Positions 8,194 to 17,181 of a DNA stretch of 64,000 nt are shown here, one piece after another. The stretch is taken from positions 31,244 through 95,243 of the forward strand of contig CAZTCJ010000005.1 of NCBI GenBank assembly GCA_964612085.1. Direction: 5' to 3'. Positions within the stretch are counted from its first letter, which is position 1; each line of letters opens with the position of its first letter. The DNA is from CAZTCJ01 sp964612085. GTDB taxonomy: Bacteria; Pseudomonadota; Alphaproteobacteria; JAJFIK01. The position numbers and the translations under genes were made by a program. Below the pieces are notes generated by a model. The model worked only from the letters and a program-made list of their open reading frames with translations, was not told the DNA's origin and ran no database searches.

Positions 8194-8751
8194 ATGGACG
8201 GCTTATCGCTAGAAGCTTTGCTTGCCCGCGTTTCGGTCCGGGACCGGCGGGCCTTCAGTATCCTTTACGACCGGACATCCGCCGTTCTGTTCGGCATCTG
8301 CCTGCGCATTCTCGAAGACAGGGCGGAGGCGGAAGAAGCTCTTCAGGACACTTACATAAAAGTCTGGCGCAAAGCGGCGACCTTCGCCCAGGGACACGCG
8401 CCCGCCATGGCCTGGCTGATCGCCATCACCCGGAACACGGCGATCGACCGGGTGCGCCGGACGGCCATGGCGCCTGTCGCTCTGAGCGAAACCCTTTCCG
8501 TGCCCGACGCCGCGCCGTCTCCTGAAGACAGCGCCATCGCCTCGGACGATCACCGCCATCTCGCCAAATGCCTCGAGGAACTCGATGCGCCGCAGGCGGA
8601 GATCATCCGGCATGCTTTTTTTACCGGCTGCACCTACGCTCAGTTGGCTGAAGCGACGCAGACGCCGCTTGGCACCATCAAAAGCTGGGTCCGGCGCAGC
8701 CTGATCAAATTGCGCCAGTGTCTCGATACGCTGCCGGCACACCGAACCTGA
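8194..8751 (+). CDS. ECF-type RNA polymerase sigma factor
   Basis: A 185-residue sigma-70 family protein with only regions 2 and 4. Region 2 contains DRRAFSILYDRTS, the core-binding EDRAEAEEALQDTYIKVW and the -10 contacting MAWLIAITRNTAIDRVRR. Region 4 has TGCTYAQLAEATQTPLGTIKSWVRRSLIKLR, a typical helix-turn-helix for the -35 element. The next gene, 18 bases downstream, is a membrane anti-sigma factor, so this is a standard ECF/anti-sigma operon. The combination is close to the SigK/RskA type. Neighbouring cytochrome, ferritin-like and DUF4331 genes may be targets. Confidence 0.92.
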   Translation: MDGLSLEALLARVSVRDRRAFSILYDRTSAVLFGICLRILEDRAEAEEALQDTYIKVWRKAATFAQGHAPAMAWLIAITRNTAIDRVRRTAMAPVALSETLSVPDAAPSPEDSAIASDDHRHLAKCLEELDAPQAEIIRHAFFTGCTYAQLAEATQTPLGTIKSWVRRSLIKLRQCLDTLPAHRT

Positions 8752-8769
8752 GGACAGAGCACAGGACCA

Positions 8770-9474
8770 ATGAGCGGTACGGCATCAGACGAATTCGGGA
8801 ATGCGGTTCTCGCCGGCGAATATGTGCTTGGTGTGCTGAGCGATGAGGAACGCCGCCAGGTGGAGGCCCGTGCGGGCGAGGATCCCGATCTGGCGGCCCG
8901 GATCGACTACTGGATCGGACGGCTGGCACCGCTCAGTACCGGCATCGAGGCCGTGCGCCCGCGCCCGGTCCTGAAAAGAAGGCTGCTGCATACCTTGTTC
9001 GGCGGGCGGCAACGGCCCCGGCCCAAGGCCGCAGCCGCGCTCGCCTGGTGGCGCGCCGCCGCCCTCGGTTTCGCGATCCTGGCGCTGGCCAGCATCACGA
9101 CCCTGGTTTTGTCGATCCTGCAGGAGCCCGGGCAGCCGCCCGCCTCTTATCTGGCCTTGCTGACGCAGACCGGGGCGCCCCCGACGCTCACCGCCCGCAT
9201 CGATCGGCAGGGCGGCACCGTCACCGTCGAGACCGCCCTGATCGACACGGGCGGCCGGACGGCCGAGCTCTGGATCATTCCCGATGGCGGCGCGCCCCGG
9301 TCGCTGGGCCTCATCCGGCCCGCGGGTCGCACGGATCTGACGATCCCGCAGGCGCTGATCCGCCTGATCGACGCGCCCGCTGCCCTGGCGGTCAGCCTGG
9401 AGCCGCCCGGCGGTTCCCCCACGGGCCAGCCCAGCGGTCCCATCATCGCTTCGGGACAGATCCGCGTGCTTTAG
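8770..9474 (+). CDS. RskA-like transmembrane anti-sigma factor
   Basis: A 234-residue inner-membrane regulator. The N-terminal cytoplasmic anti-sigma domain (residues ~10-75) carries AGEYVLGVLSDEERRQVEAR and the conserved WIGRLAPLS. One transmembrane helix (AALGFAILALASITTLVLSIL, ~96-116) leads to a periplasmic RskA-type sensor domain with the signature TAELWIIPDGGAPRSLG. It lacks the zinc-binding HxxxCxxC, as RskA proteins do. It follows its sigma factor by 18 bases in the same operon. Release of the sigma factor by regulated proteolysis is the family mechanism. Confidence 0.88.
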   Translation: MSGTASDEFGNAVLAGEYVLGVLSDEERRQVEARAGEDPDLAARIDYWIGRLAPLSTGIEAVRPRPVLKRRLLHTLFGGRQRPRPKAAAALAWWRAAALGFAILALASITTLVLSILQEPGQPPASYLALLTQTGAPPTLTARIDRQGGTVTVETALIDTGGRTAELWIIPDGGAPRSLGLIRPAGRTDLTIPQALIRLIDAPAALAVSLEPPGGSPTGQPSGPIIASGQIRVL

Positions 9475-9585
9475 GGTCAGGACCCTAAAAAAATCGGGCC
9501 AGTCTGCAACCATTTGCGCCGTAGGTTCGTCTTTACCTATGCACAAGCCTCACGCCGCCCAGGCGGCCCAACCAATGGATTCCCC

Positions 9586-10155
9586 ATGGTGGAATTCAGG
9601 TACGACAGTATGCCCGACTGGCCGCCCCCAAAGCGTCTTGCCACTTTTCTCAAGAAAAGCGCCGCCGGCGACAAGACCGCTTTCAAAGAGCTTTATGACG
9701 CGACGAGCCCGACCTTGTACGGCATCGTCCGGCGGCTGATTCCCGACCGCCGCACGGCGACCGATGTGCTGTCGGGCATTTACGCGGATATTTGGGACAA
9801 TGCGGGTGAGCAGATCAAACACGGCCAGTCCCATCAGGACTGGATGCTGGCGCTCGCCCATCGCCACGCCATGGAAAAAGCCTATGAAAGGCGGCAGACG
9901 GCGCGCCAGGGCGAGACGCACTACGATGACGGTTTGATCAAGACCGTCAGCCGTCAGCTCGCGGAGCTCAAGGGCGATCCGCTCTTTTCCGCCCTCGGAC
10001 AGTTGTCCGAGATGGACCGCGCTCTGTTCCTGTCGGCGTATTTCTACGGCATGCCCGTCGACCGGCTCGCGGCCCAGTACGATTTGACGGAACGCAGCGC
10101 CCGGATCCGCCTGCGGCGCACCTTGCGCCGCCTGAGCACTCTTCTGATGACCTGA
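9586..10155 (+). CDS. Second ECF-type sigma factor
   Basis: A 189-residue sigma-70 family protein. Region 2 includes DKTAFKELYDATSPTLYGIVRRLIPDRRTATDVLSGIYADIWD. Region 4 includes LSEMDRALFLSAYFYGMPVDRLAAQYDLTERSARIRLRRTLRRL. Region 2.4 is degenerate (LALAHRHAMEKAYERR lacks the usual RNxxxDxxR), so promoter specificity may be unusual. An internal ATG at 9610 gives a more typical ECF N-terminus and is an alternative start; neither has a strong ribosome-binding site. The gene ends four bases from the end of the convergent ChrR-like anti-sigma gene, an uncommon arrangement for a sigma/anti-sigma pair. Confidence 0.8.
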   Translation: MVEFRYDSMPDWPPPKRLATFLKKSAAGDKTAFKELYDATSPTLYGIVRRLIPDRRTATDVLSGIYADIWDNAGEQIKHGQSHQDWMLALAHRHAMEKAYERRQTARQGETHYDDGLIKTVSRQLAELKGDPLFSALGQLSEMDRALFLSAYFYGMPVDRLAAQYDLTERSARIRLRRTLRRLSTLLMT

Positions 10156-10158
10156 AGC

Positions 10159-10740
10159 CTAGACGATGGGGTGACGGATTTCGCCGCGAATGAGCACCAC
10201 CGCCCCCACATCGCTCATCAGATCCGGATGGGTCGTGCCCTTGCCGATGGCGTGAAAATCGCCTGCGAAGAACCGGAACTCGCCCACATGCAGCTCGCCT
10301 TCGACGATCAGGCATTCTTCGAGCCGGTCGTGGTCGTGGGCGGGCACCTTATGGCCCGGCTGAATGCGCAGCAGATAGGTCTCCCAGGTGCCTGAAGGAT
10401 CGGTGAGCAGCACTTTCTTATCGACGCCCTCGCTCAAGGCGATCCAATCGCCCTCATTGGCCCGGACGAAATGAAAGAGCCCTTCGAACGCGGCATCCGG
10501 CGCCTGCGCGGGCGGCTCGCTGTCGATGGCCGCCTGGATGCGGTCCCACAGGCCTTCCGGCGGCTTCAGGCGGGGGCCGTCTTCCGACAAGGGCGCCAGA
10601 GTCTGCTCCCAGCGTTCCACCAGCTTGCGCAGCTCCGCATCCTTGCGCAGCCGTTTCTCGAACGACCGGAGCTCAGCCTTGGGCATCAGGCCGAGCACAT
10701 ACTCGGCAGCCTGGCGATCCGTATCGTCGTTACCGGTCAT
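10159..10740 (-). CDS. ChrR-like cupin anti-sigma factor
   Basis: A 193-residue cytoplasmic protein. The N-terminal anti-sigma domain (AAEYVLGLMPKAELRSFEKR, LVERWEQTLAPLS) is followed by a ChrR-type cupin with PGHKVPAHDHDRLEECLIVEGEL (metal-binding His and Glu) and a later GTTHPD. The N-terminal zinc motif of Rhodobacter ChrR is absent. ChrR proteins hold their sigma factor until singlet oxygen or organic peroxide damages the cupin. The adjacent convergent ECF gene is the obvious partner. The start MTGNDD is taken because the 34 upstream codons lack family similarity. Confidence 0.85.
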   Translation of the reverse strand: MTGNDDTDRQAAEYVLGLMPKAELRSFEKRLRKDAELRKLVERWEQTLAPLSEDGPRLKPPEGLWDRIQAAIDSEPPAQAPDAAFEGLFHFVRANEGDWIALSEGVDKKVLLTDPSGTWETYLLRIQPGHKVPAHDHDRLEECLIVEGELHVGEFRFFAGDFHAIGKGTTHPDLMSDVGAVVLIRGEIRHPIV

Positions 10741-10967
10741 TCGGCTTGGTGTCCTGCCACTTGCCTGGGGGACGAGGCTAAGGCCCGTGTCCCCGATTTG
10801 CCTGTGTAAGGCTTGATATGACTCAAATATGGGCCGGTTCATGGAATTAGGAAAGAGACTGACGCCGTGCTCAACAATTTATGAGGTCCAGATGCGCCCG
10901 CCGGTGGTCACGGACCGGCGCGGTTCATCGCATTCGCGAGACGAAGGCAGCATGGGGTTGCAAAAAA

Positions 10968-10993
10968 CCGGAGGGGTTTTCAAACCCCTCCGG
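10968..10993 (-). terminator. Intrinsic terminator of the DUF4331 gene
   Basis: CCGGAGGGGTTT and AAACCCCTCCGG form a 12-bp stem with a two-base loop. On the minus strand it is followed by TTTTTT. It lies 28 bases beyond the DUF4331 stop codon. Confidence 0.93.
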
Positions 10994-11020
10994 CCCGTTA
11001 CGCGGGGATCGGGCCCCGCA

Positions 11021-12652
11021 TCAATCGACCCGGTCACCCGGGAAGGGTGTATTCAGATAGGGGAACACGTTCTGAAAATCCAAGGCGCTTCCAGCCGCAC
11101 CGTCCGTAAACTGAACGGTCGCCGCAGGCGCCAGATCCGGATCGACACCGATCACCGGCAGAACCGCGCCCATGGCGGCCCGCACGGTAATATCCACCGA
11201 ATCGTCACCCGGACGCCGGCCGTTGGGATAACCCGCCGGATCGCCGCCCAGCACGCCCAGCGGGCTTTGCTGGTCGATCGGCGTCGGCGGGACAGCCGTA
11301 TTGAGCCGCATCATCTCACCGGCCTGGATCAAATTCGCCGGCTGGTTCTGCAGCACGCCCGGAATATCCGCACCCGTCAGGAAGATCGCCTGAAGATCGG
11401 CGCGCGGGAAGAAATTCGGCGCCTGAATGAACGGCACTTGCGCAAACGCGCCATTGGGGCCGAACAGGATCTCAATCAGTTCCGGCACGCTCGGATTGGT
11501 GACGAAATCGATGAACTGTTCGTCATCGGCAGGATGGGAGTTGTTGTAGGTGTCCTTGGTGGACACGCCGATCAGCAGTTCGTTGAACAGCGGATTGCCG
11601 AGGCGCGACACCTGCACGAAACGGCCGCGCTCGACGGCGGCTTCGGGACGGCGCTCGCTCGGGTTCCGCAGCAGGCGGGCCCGCGGCAGGCTGGCGGTCG
11701 TCCAGGCCCCGATCACCGGATCGTCGCCATCGGTCAAGCAGGCGATGGGCATTTCGACGATGAAGGACGTGGTGTTGGTGTCGGCGATGGTATCCTGGCC
11801 GATATCGGCGTTTTCTTCCTGGCCGTTTGGGCTGAAGGGCGGGAAGAAGACGATGTCGGTGCCTTCCACACCCCGGCCGTCCGGCGTGTCTTCGGCAGAA
11901 TTGATGATCGTGCCCGTATTGATCAAATCGAACACCTGACCCAGGCTGATATAGAACGGATCGTCCCGCTGGCCGACGAACACCCGGCCCCGCGCCTGGG
12001 CGCCATCGATGAAGCAGTCCGGCACATTCACTTCGAAAATATGATTGTTCGCATAGGCCGCGTAATTCGGCAGCGAGCGGGTACCGATATAATCGAAGGG
12101 ACGGCGGAACGTGGTCGAGCCCGTTCCCACATTGGTCAGGGGATCCGCCTTCTTGCGGTTCCGTTTCTTGTCGCTCCGGCCCCGGATGAGATCGACCGTG
12201 TAGGTCTCCAGCACATTCGCCGCGGCCAGATCCTCCGGATCGCCGTTGACGCCGATCTGGCCCGCATTGATCAGCGGTATTTCGGTCATCCTGTCGCCCG
12301 CCGGCACAGCCACGTCGTTGACGATACGGTTGATCGAGAAAGAGAAGGTCAGGTCCTCTTCCGCATCGCCATTATTGTCGATGTGGATTTCGTAGACCGC
12401 GTCGGGATCGAGCGCGAAATAGTTCGGGCCGCCATAGGCGTCCTGCAGCGGCTGATAATTCGCCACGAGAGTGACGAAATCCTCCCGGCCCGGCTCGTAA
12501 GAGCGGAACATATAGAAATCGGTACCGTCCAGTTTCGGAATTTCCGTGATGAACGGCGCCTCGCGGTGGCTGGACGCCAGCGCCGTCGTGGCGCAAAGGC
12601 TCAGCCCCATGAGGCCCGCGGCCAGCGCGGAAGCGATGCGAGCGTGTTTCAT
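11021..12652 (-). CDS. DUF4331 domain secreted protein
   Basis: A 543-residue exported protein. A signal peptide ends TTALA, and the mature part starts SSHREAPFITEIPKLDGTDFYMFRSYEPG, the family hallmark (SSHREAP...D..DvY.F.s..p). Later segments such as NYQPLQDAYGGPNYFALDPDAVYEIHIDNNGD are also characteristic. DUF4331 proteins are found beside ECF sigma factors and TPR proteins in many proteobacteria; the biochemical function is unknown. The start MKHARI follows AAGGA with suitable spacing and is preferred to the ATG nine codons earlier. A terminator follows it. Confidence 0.88.
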   Translation of the reverse strand: MKHARIASALAAGLMGLSLCATTALASSHREAPFITEIPKLDGTDFYMFRSYEPGREDFVTLVANYQPLQDAYGGPNYFALDPDAVYEIHIDNNGDAEEDLTFSFSINRIVNDVAVPAGDRMTEIPLINAGQIGVNGDPEDLAAANVLETYTVDLIRGRSDKKRNRKKADPLTNVGTGSTTFRRPFDYIGTRSLPNYAAYANNHIFEVNVPDCFIDGAQARGRVFVGQRDDPFYISLGQVFDLINTGTIINSAEDTPDGRGVEGTDIVFFPPFSPNGQEENADIGQDTIADTNTTSFIVEMPIACLTDGDDPVIGAWTTASLPRARLLRNPSERRPEAAVERGRFVQVSRLGNPLFNELLIGVSTKDTYNNSHPADDEQFIDFVTNPSVPELIEILFGPNGAFAQVPFIQAPNFFPRADLQAIFLTGADIPGVLQNQPANLIQAGEMMRLNTAVPPTPIDQQSPLGVLGGDPAGYPNGRRPGDDSVDITVRAAMGAVLPVIGVDPDLAPAATVQFTDGAAGSALDFQNVFPYLNTPFPGDRVD

Positions 12653-12881
12653 AGTAATGTGTCCTTGATCTAACGGCATAAAGATCCTGCGGCGATCCGG
12701 TCACACGTCCTGCGGTGAACCCGCGTTTAAACGCATCAAGATCGCACCTTCTAGCTACGGCCCCGTTGCGTCGGGCGGTGCACGGCCCGCCTAAAAAGCA
12801 TCCATCCGCCTGCACCCGAATGCGGGGCCGGCGCGTATCCGTTATGGGACGAAGTGTGAGGCATGCGGAAACACGGGCGGC
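12653..12881. promoter_or_regulatory. Divergent promoter region, DUF4331 / type II secretion operon
   Basis: This gap of 229 bases carries the outward promoters of the DUF4331 gene and of gspE. It contains a 12-bp palindrome, GCGTTTAAACGC (12723-12734), and two direct copies of TCCTGCGG (12685 and 12708) 23 bases apart. No confident -35/-10 pair was seen for either direction. Confidence 0.4.
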
Positions 12882-14462
12882 ATGGACAAACCCAATCCGG
12901 AGACAGGGGCGGAGGCCGATCTTGCGGCATGGCTCGTGGACGCGCTGGCCCTGCCGCCCCAGGACATGGCGCGCGCCATGGCGCTGGCCGAGCGCGAAGG
13001 GACGCGCCTGACGCCCATGCTGACGCGGATCGGCGTGATCGGTGAGGACGACCTGGCCGACGCGCTGGCCGTCCATTACACCACGCCGCGCCTGGCGCCC
13101 GAGGACTGGCCCCAGCGCCCGGCTTTCTGCGAGCGCCTGACCGAACGCTATCTGCGCCAGGCCGTTGCCCTGCCGCTCACCGAAACGGAGACCGGTATCC
13201 TTACCGCCATGGCCGATCCGGGCGATGCCGGTGCCATCCACGCGCTCGCGATCGCGCTTGGCCAGCCGGTCCTGGTGCGCACGGCCACGGCAAGCGAAAT
13301 CAGCGCCGGGATCAACCGCGCCTTCGCGCCCGACAAAGAGACTCAGCCTGTCAGCACCGGCCAGCCGATTTCCGAACGGGACGCCATGCTGTTGCGCGAC
13401 AAGGCGAGCGAAGCGCCGGTGGTGCGCGCCGCCGACGATCTGCTCGACGATGCCCTGGCAAGGCGCGCATCCGACATTCACATCGAGCCCGGCGCAGGCG
13501 TCCTGTCGATCCGCTACCGGATCGACGGCGATCTCCATGCGGTGGCCCCGCCTCCCGGCATCGACGACAATGCGCTTATCTCACGGCTGAAACTGATCGG
13601 CGGGCTCGACATTGCCGAACGCCGCCTGCCCCAGGACGGACGCATCCGGACGGTCTTGCGCGGGCACAGTATCGATCTGCGCCTGGCCACGGCGCCGACG
13701 CTCCATGGCGAAGCGGTCTCGATCCGTCTGCTGGATAAACAGGCGGCCCCCCTCGATCTCGACCGGCTGGGCTATGACGGCGCGGCCCTTGCCAGTTTGC
13801 GCGGCCTGCTGGCGCGCCCCAACGGGCTCATTCTGGTGACGGGCCCCACGGGCAGCGGCAAGACCACGACGCTTTACGCCGCGCTGCGCGAGCTGACCGA
13901 CGGCAGGCGCAAGATCATGGCGATCGAGGATCCGGTCGAATACGACCTGGAAGGCGTTACGCAGATTCAGGTCAATGCCCAGATCGGGCTGACCTTCGCG
14001 CGGGCCCTGCGCTCGGTCTTGCGTCACGATCCCGACGTGGTGCTGGTGGGCGAGATCCGGGATGCCGAAACGGCGGAAATCTGTGTTCAGACGGCTTTGA
14101 CCGGCCATCTGGTGCTGGCCACCCTGCACACCCAAAGTGCGGCGTCCGCCGTCGCCCGCCTGATGGATATGGGGGTCCCTCCCTATCTCATCGCCGCGAC
14201 ATTATCCGGCGTGGTGGCGCAACGCCTGGCCAAACGGATCCGGACGGACGGCACGAGCCCGGGCCGCATCGCCTTGTGCGAGATCCTTGCGGTCGATGAA
14301 CCGGTCCGTGAGCTGATCGGCCGCTCCGCCCCGATCAGCCAGATCGAGGCGGCAGGCCGCGCGGGCGGCATGGTGCCGCTGATCGAGGATGGGCTGGCCA
14401 AGGCGGAGCGCGGACTGACCGCGCGCGACGACGTGCTCGCCGTGTGCGCGGAGGCCGTCTGA
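12882..14462 (+). CDS. gspE: Type II secretion ATPase GspE
   Basis: A 526-residue assembly ATPase. The N-terminal domain (~1-150) resembles the MshEN/GspE N1 fold. The ATPase domain has Walker A GPTGSGKTTTLYA (~residues 320-332), the Asp box, Walker B DPDVVLVGEIRD and the His box LATLHTQSAASA. The C-terminal part goes straight from QRLAKRIR to GRIALCEILAVDEPVREL, so the tetracysteine zinc (CM) domain normally found between these points is missing. It is first in an operon of ten type II secretion genes with very short or overlapping junctions. Confidence 0.93.
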   Translation: MDKPNPETGAEADLAAWLVDALALPPQDMARAMALAEREGTRLTPMLTRIGVIGEDDLADALAVHYTTPRLAPEDWPQRPAFCERLTERYLRQAVALPLTETETGILTAMADPGDAGAIHALAIALGQPVLVRTATASEISAGINRAFAPDKETQPVSTGQPISERDAMLLRDKASEAPVVRAADDLLDDALARRASDIHIEPGAGVLSIRYRIDGDLHAVAPPPGIDDNALISRLKLIGGLDIAERRLPQDGRIRTVLRGHSIDLRLATAPTLHGEAVSIRLLDKQAAPLDLDRLGYDGAALASLRGLLARPNGLILVTGPTGSGKTTTLYAALRELTDGRRKIMAIEDPVEYDLEGVTQIQVNAQIGLTFARALRSVLRHDPDVVLVGEIRDAETAEICVQTALTGHLVLATLHTQSAASAVARLMDMGVPPYLIAATLSGVVAQRLAKRIRTDGTSPGRIALCEILAVDEPVRELIGRSAPISQIEAAGRAGGMVPLIEDGLAKAERGLTARDDVLAVCAEAV

Positions 14463-14463
14463 C

Positions 14464-15666
14464 ATGCCCGCCTTCGCTTACAAGGCGCTGACACCGGCGG
14501 GCGCGGCGCGCAAGGGCCGGATCGACGCGGAGAGCGAAACGCAAGCCATCGAACGGCTGCGGGCGATGAACGTGACGCCGGTGCGGCTCGCACCGGTCCG
14601 CACACGGAGCTGGTTTGCATATGGCCGGACCAAACCGCTCGACGACCGGGAAATCATCGATCTGTTCCACGGTCTGGCGAGCCTGGACGGGTCGGGCCTG
14701 GCGCTCGACGAGACACTCGATGTCCTGGCCCGGACGATCACCCGGCCCCGCGTCGCGCGGCTGTTGCAGGACCTGGCCGAACAGGTCCGCGCCGGCGCCG
14801 GTTTGAGCGTGGCCTGGCAGGCCGTTCACAGCGCAGGCCAGCCCGCGCCCCCTCCCCTGGCCTTCGCCCTGATCGGTGTCGGCGAAGCCTCCGGCACGCT
14901 GGCGGACGCCTTCCGCCAGATCGCGGCAGCAACGGAAAAAAGCGCCGCCGCCAAGAAACGGCTCGCCGATGCGGTCGCCTATCCGGCACTGATCATGCTG
15001 TCCTCTATCGCCGCCCTGTTTTTTCTGGCCCAGGTGGTGGTGCCGTCTTTCCTGCCCCTGTTCGAGGCCCAAGGCGCGGCGCCGCCCGCATCGCTCACGG
15101 CCCTGATCGCTTTCAAAGATATGGCGCCCTACGGAGGGCTTGTGCTGGGCCTGGCGCTTCTTGCCGTCGTCCGCCCGCCGAGCGACAGCGTGCGGCATCA
15201 CCGCGACAGGCTGGTTCTGCGCAGCCCGCTGATCGGCCCCATCACCGCCCGGCTGGAGACGGCCCGGTTCGCCCTGGCGCTCAAGACCGTACTGGAAGCG
15301 GGCCTGCCCCTGGCCGAAGCGGTGCCGATCGCCCAAGGGGTTGTGTCCAATCGTCAGCTTCGCACGGATATCGGCGCGGCCCTGGAGCGGATCCGCACCG
15401 GGCACACCGTATCGGAGGCCTTCGCGGCGGTGACGGATTTTCCGCCCATCCTGGCGCGGCTCCTGCCCCTCGCCGAGCGCAGCGGACGGTTGAGCGAAAC
15501 CATGGAGCGCATTGGCGCCGTATGCGAAACGGAAGCCCGCGGACGGATCGATAAGGCGCTGCGGATCCTGAGCCCCACGCTCATTCTCGCCGTCGGCGCT
15601 CTGGTCGGGGTCGTCGTCGCGAGCCTGTTCGGCGCCATTCTCGATCTCAACGAAACCGTCCTTTGA
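14464..15666 (+). CDS. gspF: Type II secretion inner-membrane platform protein GspF
   Basis: A 400-residue polytopic protein. The start MPAFAYKALTPAGAARKGRIDAES is typical for GspF, followed by two T2SSF domains: the first contains GLASLDGSGLALDETLDVLA, and the second RFALALKTVLEAGLPLAEAVPIAQ. Three membrane segments lie after each domain border and at the C-terminus. It works with GspE, L and M as the inner-membrane platform. The start codon is one base after the gspE stop. Confidence 0.94.
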   Translation: MPAFAYKALTPAGAARKGRIDAESETQAIERLRAMNVTPVRLAPVRTRSWFAYGRTKPLDDREIIDLFHGLASLDGSGLALDETLDVLARTITRPRVARLLQDLAEQVRAGAGLSVAWQAVHSAGQPAPPPLAFALIGVGEASGTLADAFRQIAAATEKSAAAKKRLADAVAYPALIMLSSIAALFFLAQVVVPSFLPLFEAQGAAPPASLTALIAFKDMAPYGGLVLGLALLAVVRPPSDSVRHHRDRLVLRSPLIGPITARLETARFALALKTVLEAGLPLAEAVPIAQGVVSNRQLRTDIGAALERIRTGHTVSEAFAAVTDFPPILARLLPLAERSGRLSETMERIGAVCETEARGRIDKALRILSPTLILAVGALVGVVVASLFGAILDLNETVL

Positions 15667-15678
15667 AAGAGCATACCG

Positions 15679-16119
15679 ATGATCCTTTTCCGCCGTAACC
15701 GGGCCGCGTCGCAAACGGGCATGAGCCTGTTCGAACTGATGATCGTGCTGGCGATCCTGGCCCTGGTCGCCTCCATCGCCGCGCCACGCCTGACCAACCA
15801 TCTGTCTCGCGCGAAGTCCCAATCGGCGCTTCTGGAAATCAAGTCCATCGCCCAGAGCATCGACTATTTTCATCTGGATACGGGCCGGTATCCGAGCGAA
15901 CAGGAAGGCCTTGCGGTGCTGCACACCCGGCCTCAAGGCGCCGTCACTTGGAACGGCCCTTACATGGAGGCCCAGCAGGACGGGTTTCTCGACCCCTGGG
16001 GTGCTCCGTACCGCTACACATTTCCCGGCGAGAACAAGGCGTTCGACGTCTTTTCCTACGGCGCGGACGGCAAGCCCGGTGGCGAGGGCGAGAACCGGGA
16101 TATCGGGAACTGGATGTAA
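15679..16119 (+). CDS. gspG: Major pseudopilin GspG
   Basis: A 146-residue pseudopilin. The prepilin peptidase site is QTG-MSLFELMIVLAILALVA, with Glu at +5. The C-terminal region has the GspG features YPSEQEGLAVL, WNGPYM and the calcium-loop region DPWGAPYRYTFPGENKAFDVFSYGADGKPGGEGENRDIGNW, which matches major pseudopilins closely. The gene ends in TAATG, sharing bases with the start of the next pseudopilin gene. Confidence 0.96.
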   Translation: MILFRRNRAASQTGMSLFELMIVLAILALVASIAAPRLTNHLSRAKSQSALLEIKSIAQSIDYFHLDTGRYPSEQEGLAVLHTRPQGAVTWNGPYMEAQQDGFLDPWGAPYRYTFPGENKAFDVFSYGADGKPGGEGENRDIGNWM

Positions 16120-16532
16120 TGGCCAGACGGCGCCGCGCGGGACAAAAGGGATTCACGCTTTATGAGACGCTGATCGCCCTGGCGATTCTGGCGGTGGCGG
16201 GCATCTCCGCGACCCAGGTCATGCAGACGGGTCTTGCCCGCTCTGCCAAGGCCCGCAGCCTGATCGAGGCCGCCCAGGAGATGGAGACGGTCTTGAGCGA
16301 AATCGGCGCGACCCTGCCCTTCGCGCCCGGCCGGTACGATACGGATCTGCCGAGCGGCCGGACCGCCCGCCTGACAATCACGCCCCGCCCGGATCTTCCG
16401 CAGGCGCTTTATCGCGACAAGGCCAAGCGGACGGGCCGCGCGGCACGGGTCTATCAGGTGGATGTGGCGGTTCACTCCGGAGACGGCGCCGTTCTGGCGC
16501 GCGTCACCACGTTTCGCCTGGGCGCCCGATGA
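16119..16532 (+). CDS. gspI: Minor pseudopilin, GspI-like
   Basis: A 137-residue prepilin-like protein. A basic leader MARRRRAGQKG precedes FTLYETLIALAILAVAGISA, so cleavage after Gly and a Glu at +5 are conserved. The position between gspG and a GspJ-like gene and the TLIALAILA pattern suggest GspI. The rest of the sequence is weakly conserved. Its start overlaps the gspG stop (TAATG) and its stop overlaps the next start (ATGA). No separate gspH gene is present. Confidence 0.78.
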   Translation: MARRRRAGQKGFTLYETLIALAILAVAGISATQVMQTGLARSAKARSLIEAAQEMETVLSEIGATLPFAPGRYDTDLPSGRTARLTITPRPDLPQALYRDKAKRTGRAARVYQVDVAVHSGDGAVLARVTTFRLGAR

Positions 16533-17032
16533 TCCGGATCCGGCATACTGGCGGGGCGCGGGGCTTCAGCCTGGCGGAAGTGCTCGTCACCCTGGCGATC
16601 ATCGCCTTCGTGCTCCAGATCGCGGCCAGCCTGGTGCTGTCCGCCAACCGCCAGATGGCCTTCACAAGCCGCCTTTCGCAAGACCAGACGCAGATGATCG
16701 CGGCCCGCACGCAGCTACGGGCCTTGATCTCGAATCTGGTCTGGACGCAAACGTCTTCCGGCGGCCCCCAAGCCTTTCTCGAAGCGGAGCGCACCGGCGC
16801 CCGCTGGCGCACGGCCACCCGGGCGGGCATCGCCGCCGTTGCCCTCAAGCTGCAAGCCAGCGCCGAAGACGGACCGTTCCATCTGGTGATCGATCGCGGC
16901 CAAGGCCCCGCCCGCCCTTTGCTGACGGCCGTCAAGACCCTCAGCCTGCGCTATTACGGGCCGGTGAACGGCGCACCCGCCCGCTGGTACGCCACCTGGC
17001 CGGACGGCACGCGGGCCCCCCGGCTTGTGTAG
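16529..17032 (+). CDS. gspJ: Minor pseudopilin, GspJ-like
   Basis: A 167-residue prepilin-like protein with leader RHTGGARG-FSLAEVLVTLAIIAFVLQIA (Glu at +5) and a globular C-terminal part ending in WYATWPDGTRAPRLV, as in GspJ proteins that read out a 'W..g.lP..v' ending. It overlaps the preceding gene by four bases. The assignment to GspJ rests on order and the C-terminal pattern. It would cap the pseudopilus tip with GspI and GspK. Confidence 0.75.
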   Translation: MIRIRHTGGARGFSLAEVLVTLAIIAFVLQIAASLVLSANRQMAFTSRLSQDQTQMIAARTQLRALISNLVWTQTSSGGPQAFLEAERTGARWRTATRAGIAAVALKLQASAEDGPFHLVIDRGQGPARPLLTAVKTLSLRYYGPVNGAPARWYATWPDGTRAPRLV

Positions 17033-17181
17033 ATCTCGGTGGTCCCCGAATCTTTAACAACAACCTAGCCCCGCCTGGTCGCCGATCTCAAAGTGTCCGA
17101 GCCGTGAGGCTGTCTGCACCGGAAGGCCCGGCGGATCCGTATCTGATTTGTTGAGACACTTTCCGTTCTGGGGATCGCCAC
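17033..17181. other. Non-coding gap inside the type II secretion operon
   Basis: This is the only sizeable spacer (149 bases) in the operon. It holds a distant inverted repeat AAAGTGTC (17088) / GACACTTT (17155) that could fold into a long-range stem and bring the next ribosome-binding site into a hairpin base. There is no good open frame in it. It may be an internal promoter or processing site. Confidence 0.35.

Noticed and set aside
10829..12673. A 614-codon open frame on the plus strand opposite the DUF4331 gene
   Set aside because: It is the shadow of a GC-rich gene: the product is Arg/His/Gly-rich with no recognisable motifs, while the minus strand encodes a clear family with signal peptide and terminator.
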